From: Gonatopus flavifemur
Taxonomy: Eukaryota > Arthropoda > Insecta > Hymenoptera > Dryinidae
DNA length: 64,000 nt
Assembly: GCA_018340375.1 (NCBI GenBank)
Contig: JAFFJZ010000026.1
Span: 1,054,001-1,118,000 of the forward strand
Direction: 5' to 3'
Made by a program: the position numbers and the translations under genes. Positions 13,501 to 23,779 of the stretch are shown piece by piece. Position 1 is the stretch's first letter; every line of letters begins with the position of its first letter. The notes beneath the pieces are model-generated. The model did no database searches. It was not told the origin of the DNA and saw only the letters and a program-made list of their open reading frames with translations.

Positions 13501-16500
13501 ATATTTCCAATGGGCTATCGCCAATTAAATCCTATCACTAAAATACTTCCCATTTAGTCTTATTCATTTGGAATGAACACTGGAGTAGTTCTTATTGGTC
13601 TCATTCAAACCCATTCAATTTGAATCGGTTTCTATCGGTTCCTATGGGATCTTTTAGGCAAGGAACCTAAATATAGGTTTATGACAAAGATCCGTATAGC
13701 TGTGACAACCATACGAGTGGTCACTCTGAGTATCTGTGAGATTAGCTGTAATTAGAATACGTTTAGATGGTTACAGGAACCATACATTTTTTCAGTGATA
13801 TGCTAAAAGTGTTTATCATTTTGAGTTTTTATCAATATCATAAAATAGAGGATTTTTTATAGAATCATTGGATATTAGATATAAGGAACTCATTTTCGTT
13901 TAAAACGCAACTTAACTAGGTTTTATGTTCATGAAGTTTGAATCAGTTATAGCAATGAAAAGAAAATTCAAACACTCAGAATCTGATGAATCATTGTTGT
14001 TTATCTTCTCAAATTAACCCCTTGGAACTGGGAACGTTGTTGAAAAAACGTTCTGCAAGATTTTCTGGCGATTCAAAGTTCGAGGGAAGCTAATACATAT
14101 ATGGGATGTTTTACCTGAAACCAGCCACTTCGTGTCTCAAAAATTTTACTGTACCGAATTGAATCATATTGGGCTCCAAATGGTCGTGGATGAATGTACT
14201 TTCGGAAATCACTTGGCCTTTTGGTGGATCAAATGTTTGGGTGGTTAAATTTTGACCGCCGAGGTCAAAAGCGATGAACTATATGATATAAAATAATTTC
14301 AACCTGCACCTCTCTCAAGTATATACCTGAAAATTGATATGGAGCTCATCTGAGAGTACAACAGACCTCCGGAACTACCCTCCTCTCAACTTTTCAGTCC
14401 TGCAGTACACAACCCAAAATGGGTGTAAATCTCTTCTGAGGTTACTAAGACGGCCCCGAAAAAACCCCCTCCCATCGACGGAAGAGAGGGGATTTCCCCA
14501 TCATCTATTAGGAGATGCAGGAGCGGTGAATCTCGTTGGAGGGAAGAACCGGTTATTACTTCGGAGATTTTGTAGTCTCAGAGATGTTTTACACCAATTC
14601 AGATAAAGATCCTACATAATCCACAGACCAACGGGAACTTTTTTCCTTGAGGAGATGCTGCAGAGGTAGATCCTGTTAAAGGGATGGGAGTGAGTTTTTT
14701 CGGGAGTGTTTCTGTCATTTTAAGAGAGTTCCACACCAATTTGAGGTAGATCCTGCAGGATTTAGAGGCTGGATGGAAAGGAGATTCCTTTACTCTTTGG
14801 GAGACGCTGAAACGGAGTGCCGAAGAGTTGGGAACGAAGTGGTTGTGATTTCGCAGATTTTTGTAGTCTCAGACGAACTCTATACCAATTTTCAGGCACA
14901 TACCGCAAATGGGGGGAGATTGAAATCATTTTATTTTCAAGTCAAGTGACCCTTGAGAATTTGAAGCTGATTAAAAGCTTTCTAGAAGTACGAGGTGTGT
15001 TCAAAAAGTAAGGTGACTTTGTATTTTTAAGAAAAAATATTTATTTATTTATCACTATTTATGTTTTCCCCTTCAAAGTAATCCCCCTCAGATACAATAC
15101 ACTTATGCCAACGGTTTTTCCAATCCTCAAAGCACTTCTCATAAGCACTTTTCGGTATAGCCTTGAGCTCTTCCAGCGATGCAGTCTTTATCTCTTCAAT
15201 CGTTGCAAATCTCCGTCCTTTCATAGGTCTCTTTAGTTTTGGGAACAAGAAAAAGTCACATGGGGCCAACTCCGGTGAATATGGTGGCTGAGGCATGATT
15301 GTGGTGTTGTTTTTGGCCAAAAAATCTCTCACAAGCAAAGATGAGTGAGCAGGGGCATTATCGTGATGCAAAAGCCATGAATTATTTTTCCACAATTCTG
15401 GACGTTTTCTTCGTATTGCTTCTCGCAAACGGCGCATAACTTCAAGATAATACTGTTTATTGACCGTACGACCATATGGTAAGAACTCCTGATGCACCAC
15501 GCCATGGTAATCGAAGGAAACAGTGAGCAAAACTTTGACATTTGATCGAACTTGGCGTGCTTTTTTCGGTCTTGGCTCATCTGGGGTCTTCCATTGGGAC
15601 GATTGGACTTTGGTTTCGACATCATAACCATATACCCATGATTCGTCACCAGTTATGAGCCTTTTGAGTAAATCTGGGTCGTCGTTGACGTCATTCAACA
15701 GTTCTTGAGCGATGCTCATGCGACGGTTCTTTTGGTCAAAATTTAGCAATTTCGGAACAAACTTCGCTGACACACGTCTCATGCCCAAAACGTTAGAAAA
15801 AATTGCATGTCACGAGCCAGGCGATAAACCAACATCCTCAGCAACTTCTCTGATAGTGATTCGACGATTTTCCAAAACAATTTTCTTCACTGCTTGAACG
15901 TTTTCATCAGTTGTTGACGTGCTTGGGCGTCCAGAGCGAGGCTCGTCATTGGCATCTTCCCGGCCATCTTGGAAGGGTTTGTACCACTTGTAAACATTTT
16001 TTTTCACTCAGAACAGTTTCACCGTATGCTACTGTCAACATTTTAAGTGTTTTGGAGCACTTTATTTTATTTTTTACACAAAATTTGATGCAAATCCTTT
16101 GATCCATATTTTTCGATAGCAAGAAATCGCCGAGCACGCAAAACACTTATAACCTTTACGCCTCTCACAACCAAACAAAAAATGCTATACACTTGAAACT
16201 TGGTACAGATGTTCGGGAAGAGTGTGCCAACATAACAAAACAAAAAAATTGATAATCGAAAGTACGTTGCCCGCGAAATTTGAAAAGTCACCTTACTTTT
16301 TGAACACACTTCGTATGCATGGAAATCTCGAAAACATGACTCTTCAGAATAAAAGTATAACAAAGACTTGGTGTTGGGATGGAAAAAATGTTCTGAGGTT
16401 CCTAGAAACGTGAGAAAACGGGAGTTGGCGAGAATTGAGTATCACTTTCTTTCGATACAATTAGCACTTGGGAATTTGAAACTAATTACGAGCTGCCGGG

Positions 16501-18079
16501 AATTAGAAACACAAATCCTGAAGATCGCGCTTATTAGAGAGACTCGATAAGAAAAACTCGATGTTAGGCTATGGAAGATTTTTTTAAGATTTGAACTAAA
16601 AGCCTGAGGATGTCTGAGGATTTTTTGATTCCAAAGCGTTCTCAGACGAGGCGTTTTTGAGTTTGATTTCAAGCCCAATTCTCACCACTCCACAATTCAT
16701 TACCTTCCTGGAAACTTCAGAGAATCATTTACAACCTAACACCAAGTCTTTGCCACCCTTATTCTCGAAAGGTGGCTTTTCAGAATTTTTGCTGCTTATT
16801 TCAATCTCAATCGTTTGTGGCGATTCCAGATTCATAAAGTTGGAAGGAATGGAAAGTTGCTTCTGACCATACATATAATGTTTTCATCGTCACAGTAAGC
16901 ATCTCTCGCAGTTGATATAATTTTTAGCGCAAAAGTAATATTTTTTCCTACCAAAATACCTGAAATTGAATTCACCGAAAGAACTGAAACTTTTAGTTAG
17001 GGTTCTTCAATACCTCATTCATGTCTGTAGTGAGTCAAAATTTGGAATTTCTAGAATTTAAAACCCGTAAATAACATATCGAAAAATCATGCTTGAAAAT
17101 TTAAGATCTTTGGATTCGTTAGAAAAACGAAGGAATGTCACTAGAGAGAGCCACTTCTGTCTTGGTATTTTTTCTAATGTTCTTACATTGCTAATTGGAT
17201 TGGGAAAGTCAGAACCTCCACCTTACCTTTCTCAACAACTTACTGAAAGAACATCATAGAAACTCATGAAATCTGATAAACGAGTGTCCAAATCCCACTA
17301 TAGAACTTGTTGAATGTTCATGAAAATATATGAGATTCTATAGCAGTATTTGGTTGTCTATTAGATTTTTTCAGCGGGGAAATGTGAAATTCGCTGCTTT
17401 ATTGCAGTTTTCTTTAACCCTATCTTCTTCGTGTGTCACTCGATGAGGCCATCTTTCACGAATTAATATATTCTGTTATGTTCATTCTTTATGAATTATT
17501 TAAAATTCCAGAGTATTTTAAGCTCCTAAATGAACTCTATATTTTTTAGATCTTCAACCCTTGATCCATTAAAATGTGATTATGAAATACAGATTTTTCC
17601 TTTCCCATTAGAGCCTCTTAATCAATTGTATTCAACATCATACATATTTTTCACGATTTGAAATTAAAAACGTCTTTCTTCTATTCAAAAGGTGAAGCCA
17701 CTGTCTTGCAAGAGTTCGAAATCACGGAAGGTAAAAAGAAAGTTAAAGTCGCGGGTTGTAGATGTACAAAAGGCGTGCTGAAGAAATCCGAGATGTATCG
17801 TCTGATGAGAAACGGTGAAACCATTTATACAGGTATAATAATCAATATCCTTCTATTTTCCAACATCGAATTCTTGTATCTAATTTGATGTTATGGTTTA
17901 TCACAGGGAAATTATCATCCATGAAGCATTTAAAAACCGAGGTTGATACGATCAAAGCCGACAAAGAATGTGGTCTCAAATTGCAGGATACGACAATTTC
18001 TTTTGAACCTGGCGATGTTCTATTGTGTTTCAAGACTTTTAAACAAAAAATAGAAATCGAATGGGATCCTGGGTTTTAG
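1589..18079 (+). CDS. MTIF2: Mitochondrial translation initiation factor IF-2 (11 exons, complete)
   Basis: Nuclear-encoded GTPase that brings initiator fMet-tRNA to the small mitoribosomal subunit and promotes subunit joining. Exons by my reading: 1589-1626, 2101-2251, 2317-2600, 2665-2825, 2948-3174, 3245-3515, 3605-3858, 6180-6444, 9870-10034, 17692-17832, 17907-18079. Total is 2130 nt (709 aa plus stop), all GT-AG and in phase; animal MTIF2 is about 727 aa. Visible motifs: basic N-terminus starting [13 protein letters not shown] (presumed mitochondrial targeting); G1 GHVDHGKTT at about 177-185; [10 protein letters not shown] at about 201-210; G3 DTPGH at 224-228; G4 NKID at 278-281; G5-like ISAL. 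Domain II, the IIKGDV...GSVEA core of the C-terminal region and the terminal WDPGF follow. The start is the first ATG joining exon 2 in frame; an earlier ATG at 1579 is out of frame. The exon 6 donor must be at 3516, because using 3521 gives an immediate stop. Exon 8 uses an acceptor (ctttgag) lacking a good pyrimidine tract. No disruption seen. Confidence 0.96.
4329..4607. mobile_element. Decayed foldback with repeated CAACTA/TAGTTG motifs
   Basis: Imperfect palindrome with GTTGT/CAACT sub-repeats throughout. The right end TTTTTCTCAGTG resembles the CACTG-ended family seen elsewhere in the window; the left end has decayed to CAACTGAAAAATTTT. Confidence 0.5.
5275..5698. mobile_element. MULE-like foldback element nested in the intron 7 hAT element
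   Basis: Ends GGTAAGGGCTAG...CCCCTACC with 9-bp direct repeats AAATTTTTC at 5266-5274 and 5699-5707. A 9-bp duplication and GGTARGGG ends match the 38076-38458 element, suggesting a Mutator-like (MULE) origin. Its loop is interrupted by 5380-5585. Confidence 0.75.
5380..5585. mobile_element. 206-bp hAT-like MITE (third level of nesting)
   Basis: Palindrome beginning CATAGAGATATAGAATAGAG and ending with its complement, flanked by the perfect 8-bp duplication GTTACTAG (5372-5379 and 5586-5593). A second copy of the family is at 18797-18998. Confidence 0.85.
6605..6804. mobile_element. Decayed foldback with TTCCGAA sub-repeats in intron 8
   Basis: Ends GTAGGTCCCGGATATTCCGAA and its inverse near 6784-6804; TTCCGAA recurs at least six times inside. 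It is similar in style to the CCGAAA element at 132-649. No target duplication is clear. Confidence 0.6.
6805..8160. other. Intron 8 stretch, GC-richer, mostly decayed transposon DNA
   Basis: Base composition is visibly less AT-rich than the flanks. The only part I can name is the reverse-transcriptase fragment at about 7440-7735 on the minus strand; the remainder is probably more of the same element but is unrecognisable by eye. Confidence 0.4.
7440..7735 (-). pseudogene. Non-LTR retrotransposon reverse-transcriptase fragment (R1/jockey-like), decayed
   Basis: On the minus strand, one frame reads [20 protein letters not shown] then VILIKK. This matches the conserved stretch before the RT core of R1-like LINEs, where a YN.CL...FP..WK motif is followed by a hydrophobic run and a K-rich end. 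Preceding it is [15 protein letters not shown] (cf. the L..GK.PGPDG motif), and after a frameshift GYRP (cf. SYRP). Stops and frameshifts show it is dead. No endonuclease, catalytic YxDD or 3' end was found, so it is a short relic inside MTIF2 intron 8. Confidence 0.6.
8235..8328. mobile_element. TTAA-flanked MITE (GAGGATACGAGCG family), short copy
   Basis: Ends GAGGATACGAGCG and CGCTCGTATCC, flanked by TTAA at 8231-8234 and 8329-8332. Same family as 11552-11644, 11649-11935 and 25927-26119. TTAA duplication points to piggyBac or Kolobok machinery. Confidence 0.65.
8531..8797. mobile_element. 267-bp hAT-like MITE, CAGNGGCGGA ends
   Basis: Ends CAGTAGCGGAC and (inverse) CAGGGGCGGAT, with a perfect 8-bp duplication GGAGCATC (8523-8530, 8798-8805). 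A second copy of the same element is at 44286-44541, sharing the central AAAAAAATTTTTTT and GGGGCGGCAA blocks. Confidence 0.88.
8806..9869. other. Remainder of MTIF2 intron 8
   Basis: AT-rich intron sequence up to the exon 9 acceptor at 9868-9869. Nothing recognisable apart from short homopolymer runs. Confidence 0.5.
10655..10850. mobile_element. Decayed copy of the TTAA/GGATACNAGCG foldback family (intron 9)
   Basis: TGGTATTCTCTCGAAAGGATACTAGCGG is the same head-to-head junction as 11636-11665, with its TTAA mutated. The following palindrome pairs ACGCTTCAATTG...CAATTGAAGCGT and shares the CTGTACAGAG loop motif with 25927-26119. Confidence 0.55.
10940..11480. repeat. Cluster of ATCAGG/CCTGAT half-palindromes
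   Basis: ATCAGG, CCTGAT or ATCAGG(T/A)CCTGAT occurs repeatedly in both orientations across this intron 9 stretch. No clean unit or terminal repeats were found, so it may be an eroded foldback with short sub-repeats. Confidence 0.45.
11552..11644. mobile_element. TTAA-flanked short MITE, left of a tandem pair
   Basis: Ends GAGAATACAAGCG and CGCTGGTATTCTC, TTAA at 11548-11551 and 11645-11648. Shares the latter TTAA with the next element. Confidence 0.65.
11649..11935. mobile_element. TTAA-flanked 287-bp foldback MITE, right of a tandem pair
   Basis: Ends GAGGATACCAGCG and GATGGTATCCTC with TTAA at both sides (11645-11648, 11936-11939). Internal arms pair TTACTCGAAACTGAATTGAT with its complement around 11875-11900. 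Related inner sequence occurs at 8380-8445. Confidence 0.7.
11940..14300. other. MTIF2 intron 9, anonymous AT-rich sequence
   Basis: No gene visible. Two loosely similar blocks (about 12590-12760 and 12865-13005, both with GAATGAATGGACAAA-like and TATAGGAAATTTCC-like strings) suggest an old local duplication. 13370-13425 carries a short inverted repeat ACCAAATCTCAT/ATGAGATTTGGT related to the 57495-57731 element. Confidence 0.4.
14500..14960 (+). repeat. Degenerate tandem repeat, about 145-bp period
   Basis: Three diverged units share GGAGATGC(A/T)G.A..GG followed by TTNTGTAGTCTCAGA and ACCAATTT/ACCAATTC near 14512, 14653 and 14800. Precise borders are unclear. Confidence 0.5.
14991..16313 (-). 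mobile_element. Full-length mariner transposon (1.32 kb) in MTIF2 intron 9
   Basis: Inverted repeats CGAGGTGTGTTCAAAAAGTA (left) and the near-exact inverse (right), about 29 bp, flanked by TA (14989-14990, 16314-16315). It contains one transposase gene on the minus strand, inactivated by a frameshift and a nonsense codon. Length and structure are standard for mariner. Confidence 0.95.
15045..16107 (-). pseudogene. Mariner transposase, broken (one frameshift, one stop)
   Basis: Cut-and-paste transposase of the D,D34D mariner family, inserting at TA. The likely ATG is at 16107. The N-terminal HTH region (CIKFC...[10 protein letters not shown]) runs to about 16010, where a run of eight Ts on the plus strand shifts frame; it continues [15 protein letters not shown] and [12 protein letters not shown] at about 15807 falls inside the GS.HAIF segment. 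The catalytic domain is open from 15788: [10 protein letters not shown] (first Asp), HDNAPAH (second Asp), [14 protein letters not shown] (third Asp, 34 residues after the second). Terminal [14 protein letters not shown] is intact. With one indel and one stop, this is a fairly recent death. Confidence 0.93.
16355..16757. repeat. Imperfect foldback next to the mariner
   Basis: AACAAAGACTTGGTGTTGGG at 16358 pairs with CCTAACACCAAGTCTTTG at 16735; the arms also share a GAGGTTCCTAGAAAC-like block. No clean ends. Confidence 0.5.
16760..17691. other. End of MTIF2 intron 9
   Basis: AT-rich, no element recognised. Ends in the acceptor TATTCAAAAG at 17682-17691 before exon 10. Confidence 0.5.
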
Positions 18080-18795
18080 ATATTCGCATGTAAATTTTTA
18101 AAATATAGAAGAGATTATAAAATTTTCATGAAATTTGAATTAATCGTTATTTTTATTTTCTACAGAAATTTTATGAAAGCCAAGTTATCCTATTGATCAC
18201 ATCACTTGAAGCAGTATTCAAGTTGGATGGCGTGTGTAAGATTTCAATTAAAAATTGTGTATCTGATTATAGGTTTTATAGGATGTTTACAGGGGTTCGG
18301 TACTATAGGTTTGGACAGGAGAGAATTTGAAGACAAGCGAGATAACATATTGCGTATCAAGGGAAGAAAGGACGCCATTAACAAGCGAGTGTGAGTTTGT
18401 CGCACGAGCGAAGCGAGGGCGGCCAGCACCGGATTCTGGCAGAAAGGGCCGAGGGCTAAATTTACCAGAAATTCTTTTACGGGATTCAAAAATTCAAATT
18501 AAAATTATTTTGGATAATGATTTGAGAAAAAAGAGACCCTCTGCTGACAGTGCCCGGGCTATAGCCCCCCTCCCCTAAGCCCCCATAGAGACGACATTGC
18601 ACCCCTCCCCCCGACGGTTTGCTTTCCCAAGCTTTTTGAAGACGGTAAAAGAACAGTGGAGAATTGTGAAGTTGTTGACATATTTCACTATATATTACTT
18701 CTTTGAGCTATGGTTGGCCCAATAAGAATGAATTTCACTACCTTCACCGACTAAAGATAAGGGAACGTATCCCTGAAGTTGATGGTTTGTTAGCC
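18080..18795. other. Region 3' of MTIF2 with a GC-rich block at about 18390-18630
   Basis: The MTIF2 3' UTR must begin here, but no AATAAA is present in the first 170 bases; ATTAAA occurs at 18245-18250. The GC-rich block (CGAGCGAAGCGAGGGCGGCC and GCTATAGCCCCCCTCCCC) contrasts with its surroundings and may be the edge of an unidentified transposon. Confidence 0.4.
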
Positions 18796-18796
18796 C

Positions 18797-18998
18797 CATA
18801 GAGATATAAGAATAGAGGAGGGAAGTCAGGCAAAATCTGTGAGTGGAAAAGTAACATAGGATAAAAGAGAGAGCAATACAGGAGTTCTCTGGCTAGCCAA
18901 TCAGTGAAGTTGCCACAGAACTCCTTTATTCCTCTCTTTTTTTAGACGGTGGTACATGTTTTCGGCCAACTCACTTCCTCTATCCTTATATCTCTATG
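18797..18998. mobile_element. hAT-like MITE, second copy of the CATAGAGATATA family
   Basis: Ends CATAGAGATATAAGAATAGA and its inverse. Flanks GTTAGCCC and GTTATACC agree at 6 of 8 positions, i.e. a decayed 8-bp duplication. Related to 5380-5585. Confidence 0.75.
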
Positions 18999-19120
18999 GT
19001 TATACCATGCTGGGTTTTTTTCCAACAACGTAAACATGTTATATGAAAGATCAATATGTTCTACATAATGATAGTCGTCTTGGTGTTTATTTTGATGAAG
19101 AATATATTCTCTTTGGAGGT

Positions 19121-20309
19121 GTATATGTTACTGGCAAAACCCGAAGTCCAGGCATCTCGCGAAATGCCTAGGCAATTTGCGGAATACCTAAGATTTCAGG
19201 CAATACACGAAAATGCCTGAAGATTCATAGGCATTCCCCGATTTGCCTAACGCCATTTAGGCAAATTGAGAAAATTGATTGGAAGATTCACTATATGGAT
19301 GTCATAAATATTTTTTAATTTTCAACAATTCTACATTCATACTACTTCAATATCATGTCACTATGAAATTATAATTCGTTCATCTGAATTGTTATTAGAC
19401 AGGTTTAATGGAACATTTTGAACTATTGTGGCATTTTGAATTGCACAATATGTTATTCCTCCTACAAACATTTTCTCGAATTACAAGATTTTTGACAGTT
19501 GCAGCGGAAAAATCCTTGTCCAGATGTATTCGATTGCTGTATCGGAATTCATCACGAGGAGACCATTTCATTCAATGGTACTTCTTGCTCGTCGAGAAAC
19601 TTACTTTCACATTCATCAAATTCGGACCTGCAGATCAAATCATTATTAGTGTTGAATTTTTTAAATAAACAATGAGTATAAGAATCAATCTCTAAACTGA
19701 TTTATCTGCAATATATCTGGTAGGGATCAGCGATATTTTGACAGTATCGATATTTTTGTAGAAATTTCGCAAGTTTATGTTGAATTTTTTGGAATATAGA
19801 TCGAAACTTCATATAAATTATATAAAAATATCGATACTGTCAAAATATTGCCTATCCCTAATATCTGGTTCCGATTTTATAGAGGTCATCTTTTTTTTTT
19901 CCAACTACTCCAATCACATTTTTCAGATCTCTCTTTGCCATGTCAACATCTGGAATCGGAATTGTGAGATTATCTCCAATTTCTACTTCTGGATGATTTT
20001 GAAATTTTGAAATTTGAAACATTGACATTTCACTAATTTGAATTTGGAGAGTTGACATGACATTGAATTAGTATGAATGTGGAATTGTTGAGCATTGAAA
20101 AATATATTTTAATCAATAGTGAATCTTACAATCAATTTTCTCAATTTGCGTAAATGACGTTGGGCAATTCGCGAAAAGCCTAGGCAAATCGGGAAATACC
20201 TTTGAATCCCCAGGCATTTTCGGGTATTACCTAAAATTTTAGGTATTCCGCGAATTACCTAGGCATTTCGCGAAATGCCTGGACTTCGGGTTTCGCCGAT
20301 AACATATAC
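19121..20309. mobile_element. 1.2-kb foldback with AGGCAT/CGCGAAATGCC sub-repeats
   Basis: GTATATGTTACTGGCAAAAC at the left pairs with the right end. The arms are about 245 bp (19121-19370 with 20050-20309) and are themselves built of short repeats around GCGAAATGCCTAGG. The loop contains a hAT MITE (19721-19860). Open frames in the loop show no recognisable domain. Confidence 0.78.
19721..19860. mobile_element. 140-bp hAT-like MITE nested in the 19121-20309 foldback
   Basis: Palindrome TAGGGATCAGCGATATTTTG...CAAAATATTGCCTATCCCTA with a perfect 8-bp duplication ATATCTGG (19713-19720, 19861-19868). Confidence 0.87.
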
Positions 20310-20513
20310 ATTCACAATTAAACCTTCTCAATTATTCTCTATATAATCCAATTTAAGTATGTTCATCATGGATGAATGAATCATATTGTTTATATTTGTA
20401 TCCCTTACCAGAGTTCCCCCAAAATTTGAAGAGTCATTTTCCCTGACTTTCACTGACCATGTTCAAAATTTTCCCTGACTCTCAAATAAGTATACCCAGA
20501 TAGCACACAAGTT

Positions 20514-20630
20514 GCTTCAAATTGTACCAAACCAATCAATTTGTTTCTATAACTGGAAATAGCAAATCCGAAATACTTGGAGCAAGTTGGGATAACTTAG
20601 GACGCCACTAAGCAAACTCAGCTTATAAAT
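20514..20630 (+). repeat. Dispersed repeat, second copy of 1330-1450
   Basis: Shares ATACTTGGAGCAAGTTGGGA and CCAAACCAATCA with the copy upstream of MTIF2. Confidence 0.6.
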
Positions 20631-20733
20631 GAAATTGTGGAATTGTCATGATTTATGATGGAATATTGTTACAATTTACCGGCATATCGCATCGTCACCA
20701 AATTCCTTTGAATATGAGTGTGATAAGTACATA

Positions 20734-21540
20734 CATTCTGTCAAAAAAGTACCGGGAATTCTTGAATAAAACACAAAATATTTTTTATTCTTCCAAATCT
20801 ATTGTATCGCCTTCAAAGTAGTCCCCTCCCGAAATGATACATTTATGCCAACGAACAATCCAATCATCAAAACATTTTTTATACGCTTTTTCCGGAATCG
20901 ATTTCAGTTCACGCCGCGAATTCTCTTTAATATCTTCTATCGATTCAAAACGGGTGCCTCGAAGTGGTAATTCAAGATTTGGAAACAGAAAAAAGTCGGC
21001 TGGAGCCAGATCAGGTGAATACGGTGGTTGTTCGATGATATTTGTTGAGTTTTTGGCCAAAAATTGGTTCACAATGAAAGCCTTGTGAGATGGTGCATTA
21101 TCGTGATGCAAAATCCATGAATTTTCTTTCCACAAATCTGGCCTTTTTCGACGAATTTTCGACCGCCACTCCGAAGCTTGTTGACTGGTTTGCATGTCAT
21201 ATTCGTAAACCCATGTCTCATCACCTGTTAGAATGCGTGTTATGAATGTGGAGTCGAAATTGACTCGTTCTAGCATGTCTTCAGCGACCTTTACGCGATT
21301 CAGTTTTTGGAGAAAATTCAAGTCTTTCAGAACTAATCGAGCGGCAACGCGTTTCATGTCCAAACAATCATGTAAAATAGTACGAACTGATTCGTAAGAC
21401 ACAGAAAGTTCACCTGATATCTCTCTCAAACTTAAGTGACGATTTTCAGTCACCATTTCCTTCACTTTATCGATATTAACTTCAGTTAAAGACGTCGATG
21501 GACGACCAGAGCGAGGCAAATCTTCCACCACATCTCGACT
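20734..21540 (-). mobile_element. Truncated mariner transposon, different lineage
   Basis: A mariner end CTGTCAAAAAAGTACCGGGA lies at 20738, preceded by TA at 20732-20733. The other inverted repeat and the transposase start are missing; mariner similarity stops abruptly near 21540. Confidence 0.88.
20785..21531 (-). pseudogene. Mariner transposase remnant with internal deletion
   Basis: Reads RSGRPSTS, the second HTH (SLREISGELSVSYESVRTIL), GDETWVYEYD, HHDNAPSH, YSPDLAPADFFLFPNLELPL and WHKCIISGGDYFEG. The D,D34D spacing between the last two aspartates is intact. About 50 N-terminal residues are missing. Roughly 70 residues between ASEWRS and KIRRKRPDLW are deleted in frame, removing the core before the second aspartate. 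The remaining 248 codons are open, so it looks like a protein gene to automatic callers but cannot encode a working transposase. Confidence 0.92.
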
Positions 21541-21756
21541 CGAGCATAAGGAAGTGGGGGACGGAAAAATTCAAATTTGTTAATGTTTGGAGGTTAAAAT
21601 TTTACAATTTTATTTTTGAGCCTTCAGAAATCACTTAGCCATTCAAGGTTTGCGACGGTGTGGAACTCTAGGCATGTAATTTATTATTATTCACTTCAAG
21701 TAAGGTAGTAAATTTTTGGATATTCCCTTGAATGGTATTACACTTCACTCTAAAAA

Positions 21757-21950
21757 ATTTGGCAGTGTTAGGTAAAGTCCACTCCGGATGGTGTTGTTTC
21801 AACACCTGACGGTGTTATCTCGACACCGTATGGTGTCATTCTAATACCATTTGGAATTATTTCAACACTGAATTCCGGAGTGGACTTTTATAGAATCCGC
21901 GCGGTGTTAATTCTGACACCGCTTTTCTTACAGTATTTTGAGACGTTTGG
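21757..21950. repeat. GGTGTT/AACACC sub-repeat element, copy 1
   Basis: Alternating GGTGTT and AACACC with internal AGTCCACTCCGG...CCGGAGTGGACTTT inverted pair. The right end AACACCGCTTTTCTTACA matches 34440-34465, so a second copy lies at about 34268-34468. Confidence 0.6.
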
Positions 21951-22091
21951 AGGTGATCTACAGATTGAAATAAAATAAGCACAGTCAATAGATCAATTGT
22001 GAATACTCATTCTCCTGACATCGCGTTTTGAACCGAACCAAAGGAATGGTATTTGCAAACAAAATCGCAAGGCAATTCAATGAAATTTATA

Positions 22092-22346
22092 CACTGAGAG
22101 AAATAATTACTATCACCAATAACATATTGTGATGTTTCAAGAAATGCATTTCTTAAAAAATCTGTACTCTTGATACAAGAAAATGTTCTCAAAACTAAGG
22201 ATGTATTTTTTGAATTGAAAAAATATTTTCTTGATCCAAGGGAATTCCACTTGAGTTTGCAACATATCAGCTGCAATCAAGAATATGTATTCTTAAACAT
22301 ATTCAAGAATATGTTTTCTTGGTATCAGTAATTATTTCTCTCAGTG
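22092..22346. mobile_element. CACTGAGAG-ended MITE (CACTA/EnSpm-like), TA duplication
   Basis: Ends CACTGAGAGAAATAATTACT and its inverse, flanked by TA on each side (22090-22091, 22347-22348). The CAC start and 2-bp duplication resemble animal CMC/EnSpm elements. The interior is AT-rich and non-coding. Confidence 0.75.
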
Positions 22347-22639
22347 TACTTCACCCATACAGCACAAGAGTTCCCGTTATGCTCATGAATATGTATTTAT
22401 TATGAATATTTCGAATTCAAAACGAACTCTTAATAAATAACTTAATGTTCAGAAAGAATTCGTATCAAGACTCCATAATGAATTATGCGTGCATTCAATG
22501 CATTTTGATTTTGACTTAATTGAATTCTCATTGAATTCATTATTGATTGCATAACGGCGACTATTCAGAGAGTCTTTGGGAAGTCTTTATGAATTCAAAT
22601 TGATCATTTGTGCTGGCTGGGTAAAAAATACACAAATGG

Positions 22640-22805
22640 ACCTTGAAAATTTTCTGCTGGAATCAAATGTTCCAATTTTCCCTGACTTTTTATAAATTTC
22701 AATGGATTTCCCTGACTAATGGAGCATTTTGCAAACGTTCCCTGACTTTCCCTGATTGAATAAGAATTACCTGACTTTCCCTGACTTTCCCTGACTTTCA
22801 ATGTC
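22640..22805. repeat. CCCTGACTTT short tandem/dispersed repeat
   Basis: CCCTGACTTT or close variants occur about seven times, three in direct tandem at 22771-22798. Scattered relatives occur at 20440-20485 and 34000-34040. Confidence 0.65.
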
Positions 22806-23179
22806 TGGGGGGACCGTGCTTACAGTTTACAAAGTTTATTGAAGAACGGTTCTTTCAGACCAATACAATTTTTACGAATGCATTTCACTTTAATGTATTT
22901 GAAATACAAAATGTATTTTGGCATTTGAAACGCATTTTTTGAAGTATTTTATATTTCTGTATTTGGAATACATTTTTTGGAGTACTTTATATTTGAAATA
23001 CATTTTCTGCAGTATTTTGCCCAGCTCTGGTCACAAACTACTAAGTCATGCGCTAATTTATGTGAGTGCTTTTATCGGCGAGCGAACACCGACAAGGGTG
23101 TGCGCGTGTATTAGTGGCATGACCAGGCTGCGATTTCCCAGCTCACCGAATATCGGAACACTGTGACACACACCCTTTA

Positions 23180-23779
23180 CAGAGGTGTGAAAGTTATTAG
23201 AATAATTGTGATTTCCCAAACTGTTCCAATTTTCCTGTAAAGGAATGCAATCATTCGTGGAGTACTGGTTTTATTTCTTGATATAAATAGTTCTTAAGCC
23301 CTCCATTTTTGAACGAAGGAATATTCCATGATTACTATACAACAATCTCTTTTGTACAAAATTCTTTTCCATTGTGAGCACCTTTATATGTCTTTATATA
23401 ACTAACAATGTGCAATATTCTGATATTAAGAACTGATGTTTCATTGTATAAAATTTATATACACGACAAAGAATGATAGTTGAGTTACGATGAAACCAAT
23501 AAAAATCTTGGTCGGAATTTGTTGTTAACTATTCTAAATTCCCAGCAGGTATCTATCTATGTCACATACCATTTAGTTTGAGATCGAGGTGTTGAGATCA
23601 TTGGAGTGAAAGAAAGATTGGAAAGAAACATTGTTATAATAATCAACTCAGAAATGGAAGGATGGAAAACTATTATATCAACAAGACAAAATAATGCTCC
23701 ACAGATAAACGCATAATCTGAGGCAAAAGTTGGAGTTATTTTGGAAATAACAATTATTCTAATAATTTTCACACCTCTG
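23180..23779. mobile_element. 600-bp element with CAGAGGTGTGAAA inverted repeats
   Basis: About 38-bp inverted repeats (23180-23217 and 23742-23779) flanked by TA at 23178-23179 and 23780-23781. The interior is anonymous. Could be Tc1/mariner-derived or another 2-bp-duplication family. Confidence 0.65.

Noticed and set aside
1589..18079. Bacterial or symbiont origin of the IF-2 gene
   Set aside because: Eleven spliced exons, a basic mitochondrial-type N-terminus and the animal MTIF2 domain layout show a nuclear gene.
19408..19668. 86-codon frame in the loop of the 1.2-kb foldback as a transposase
   Set aside because: No motif of any transposase family; length and composition are compatible with chance.
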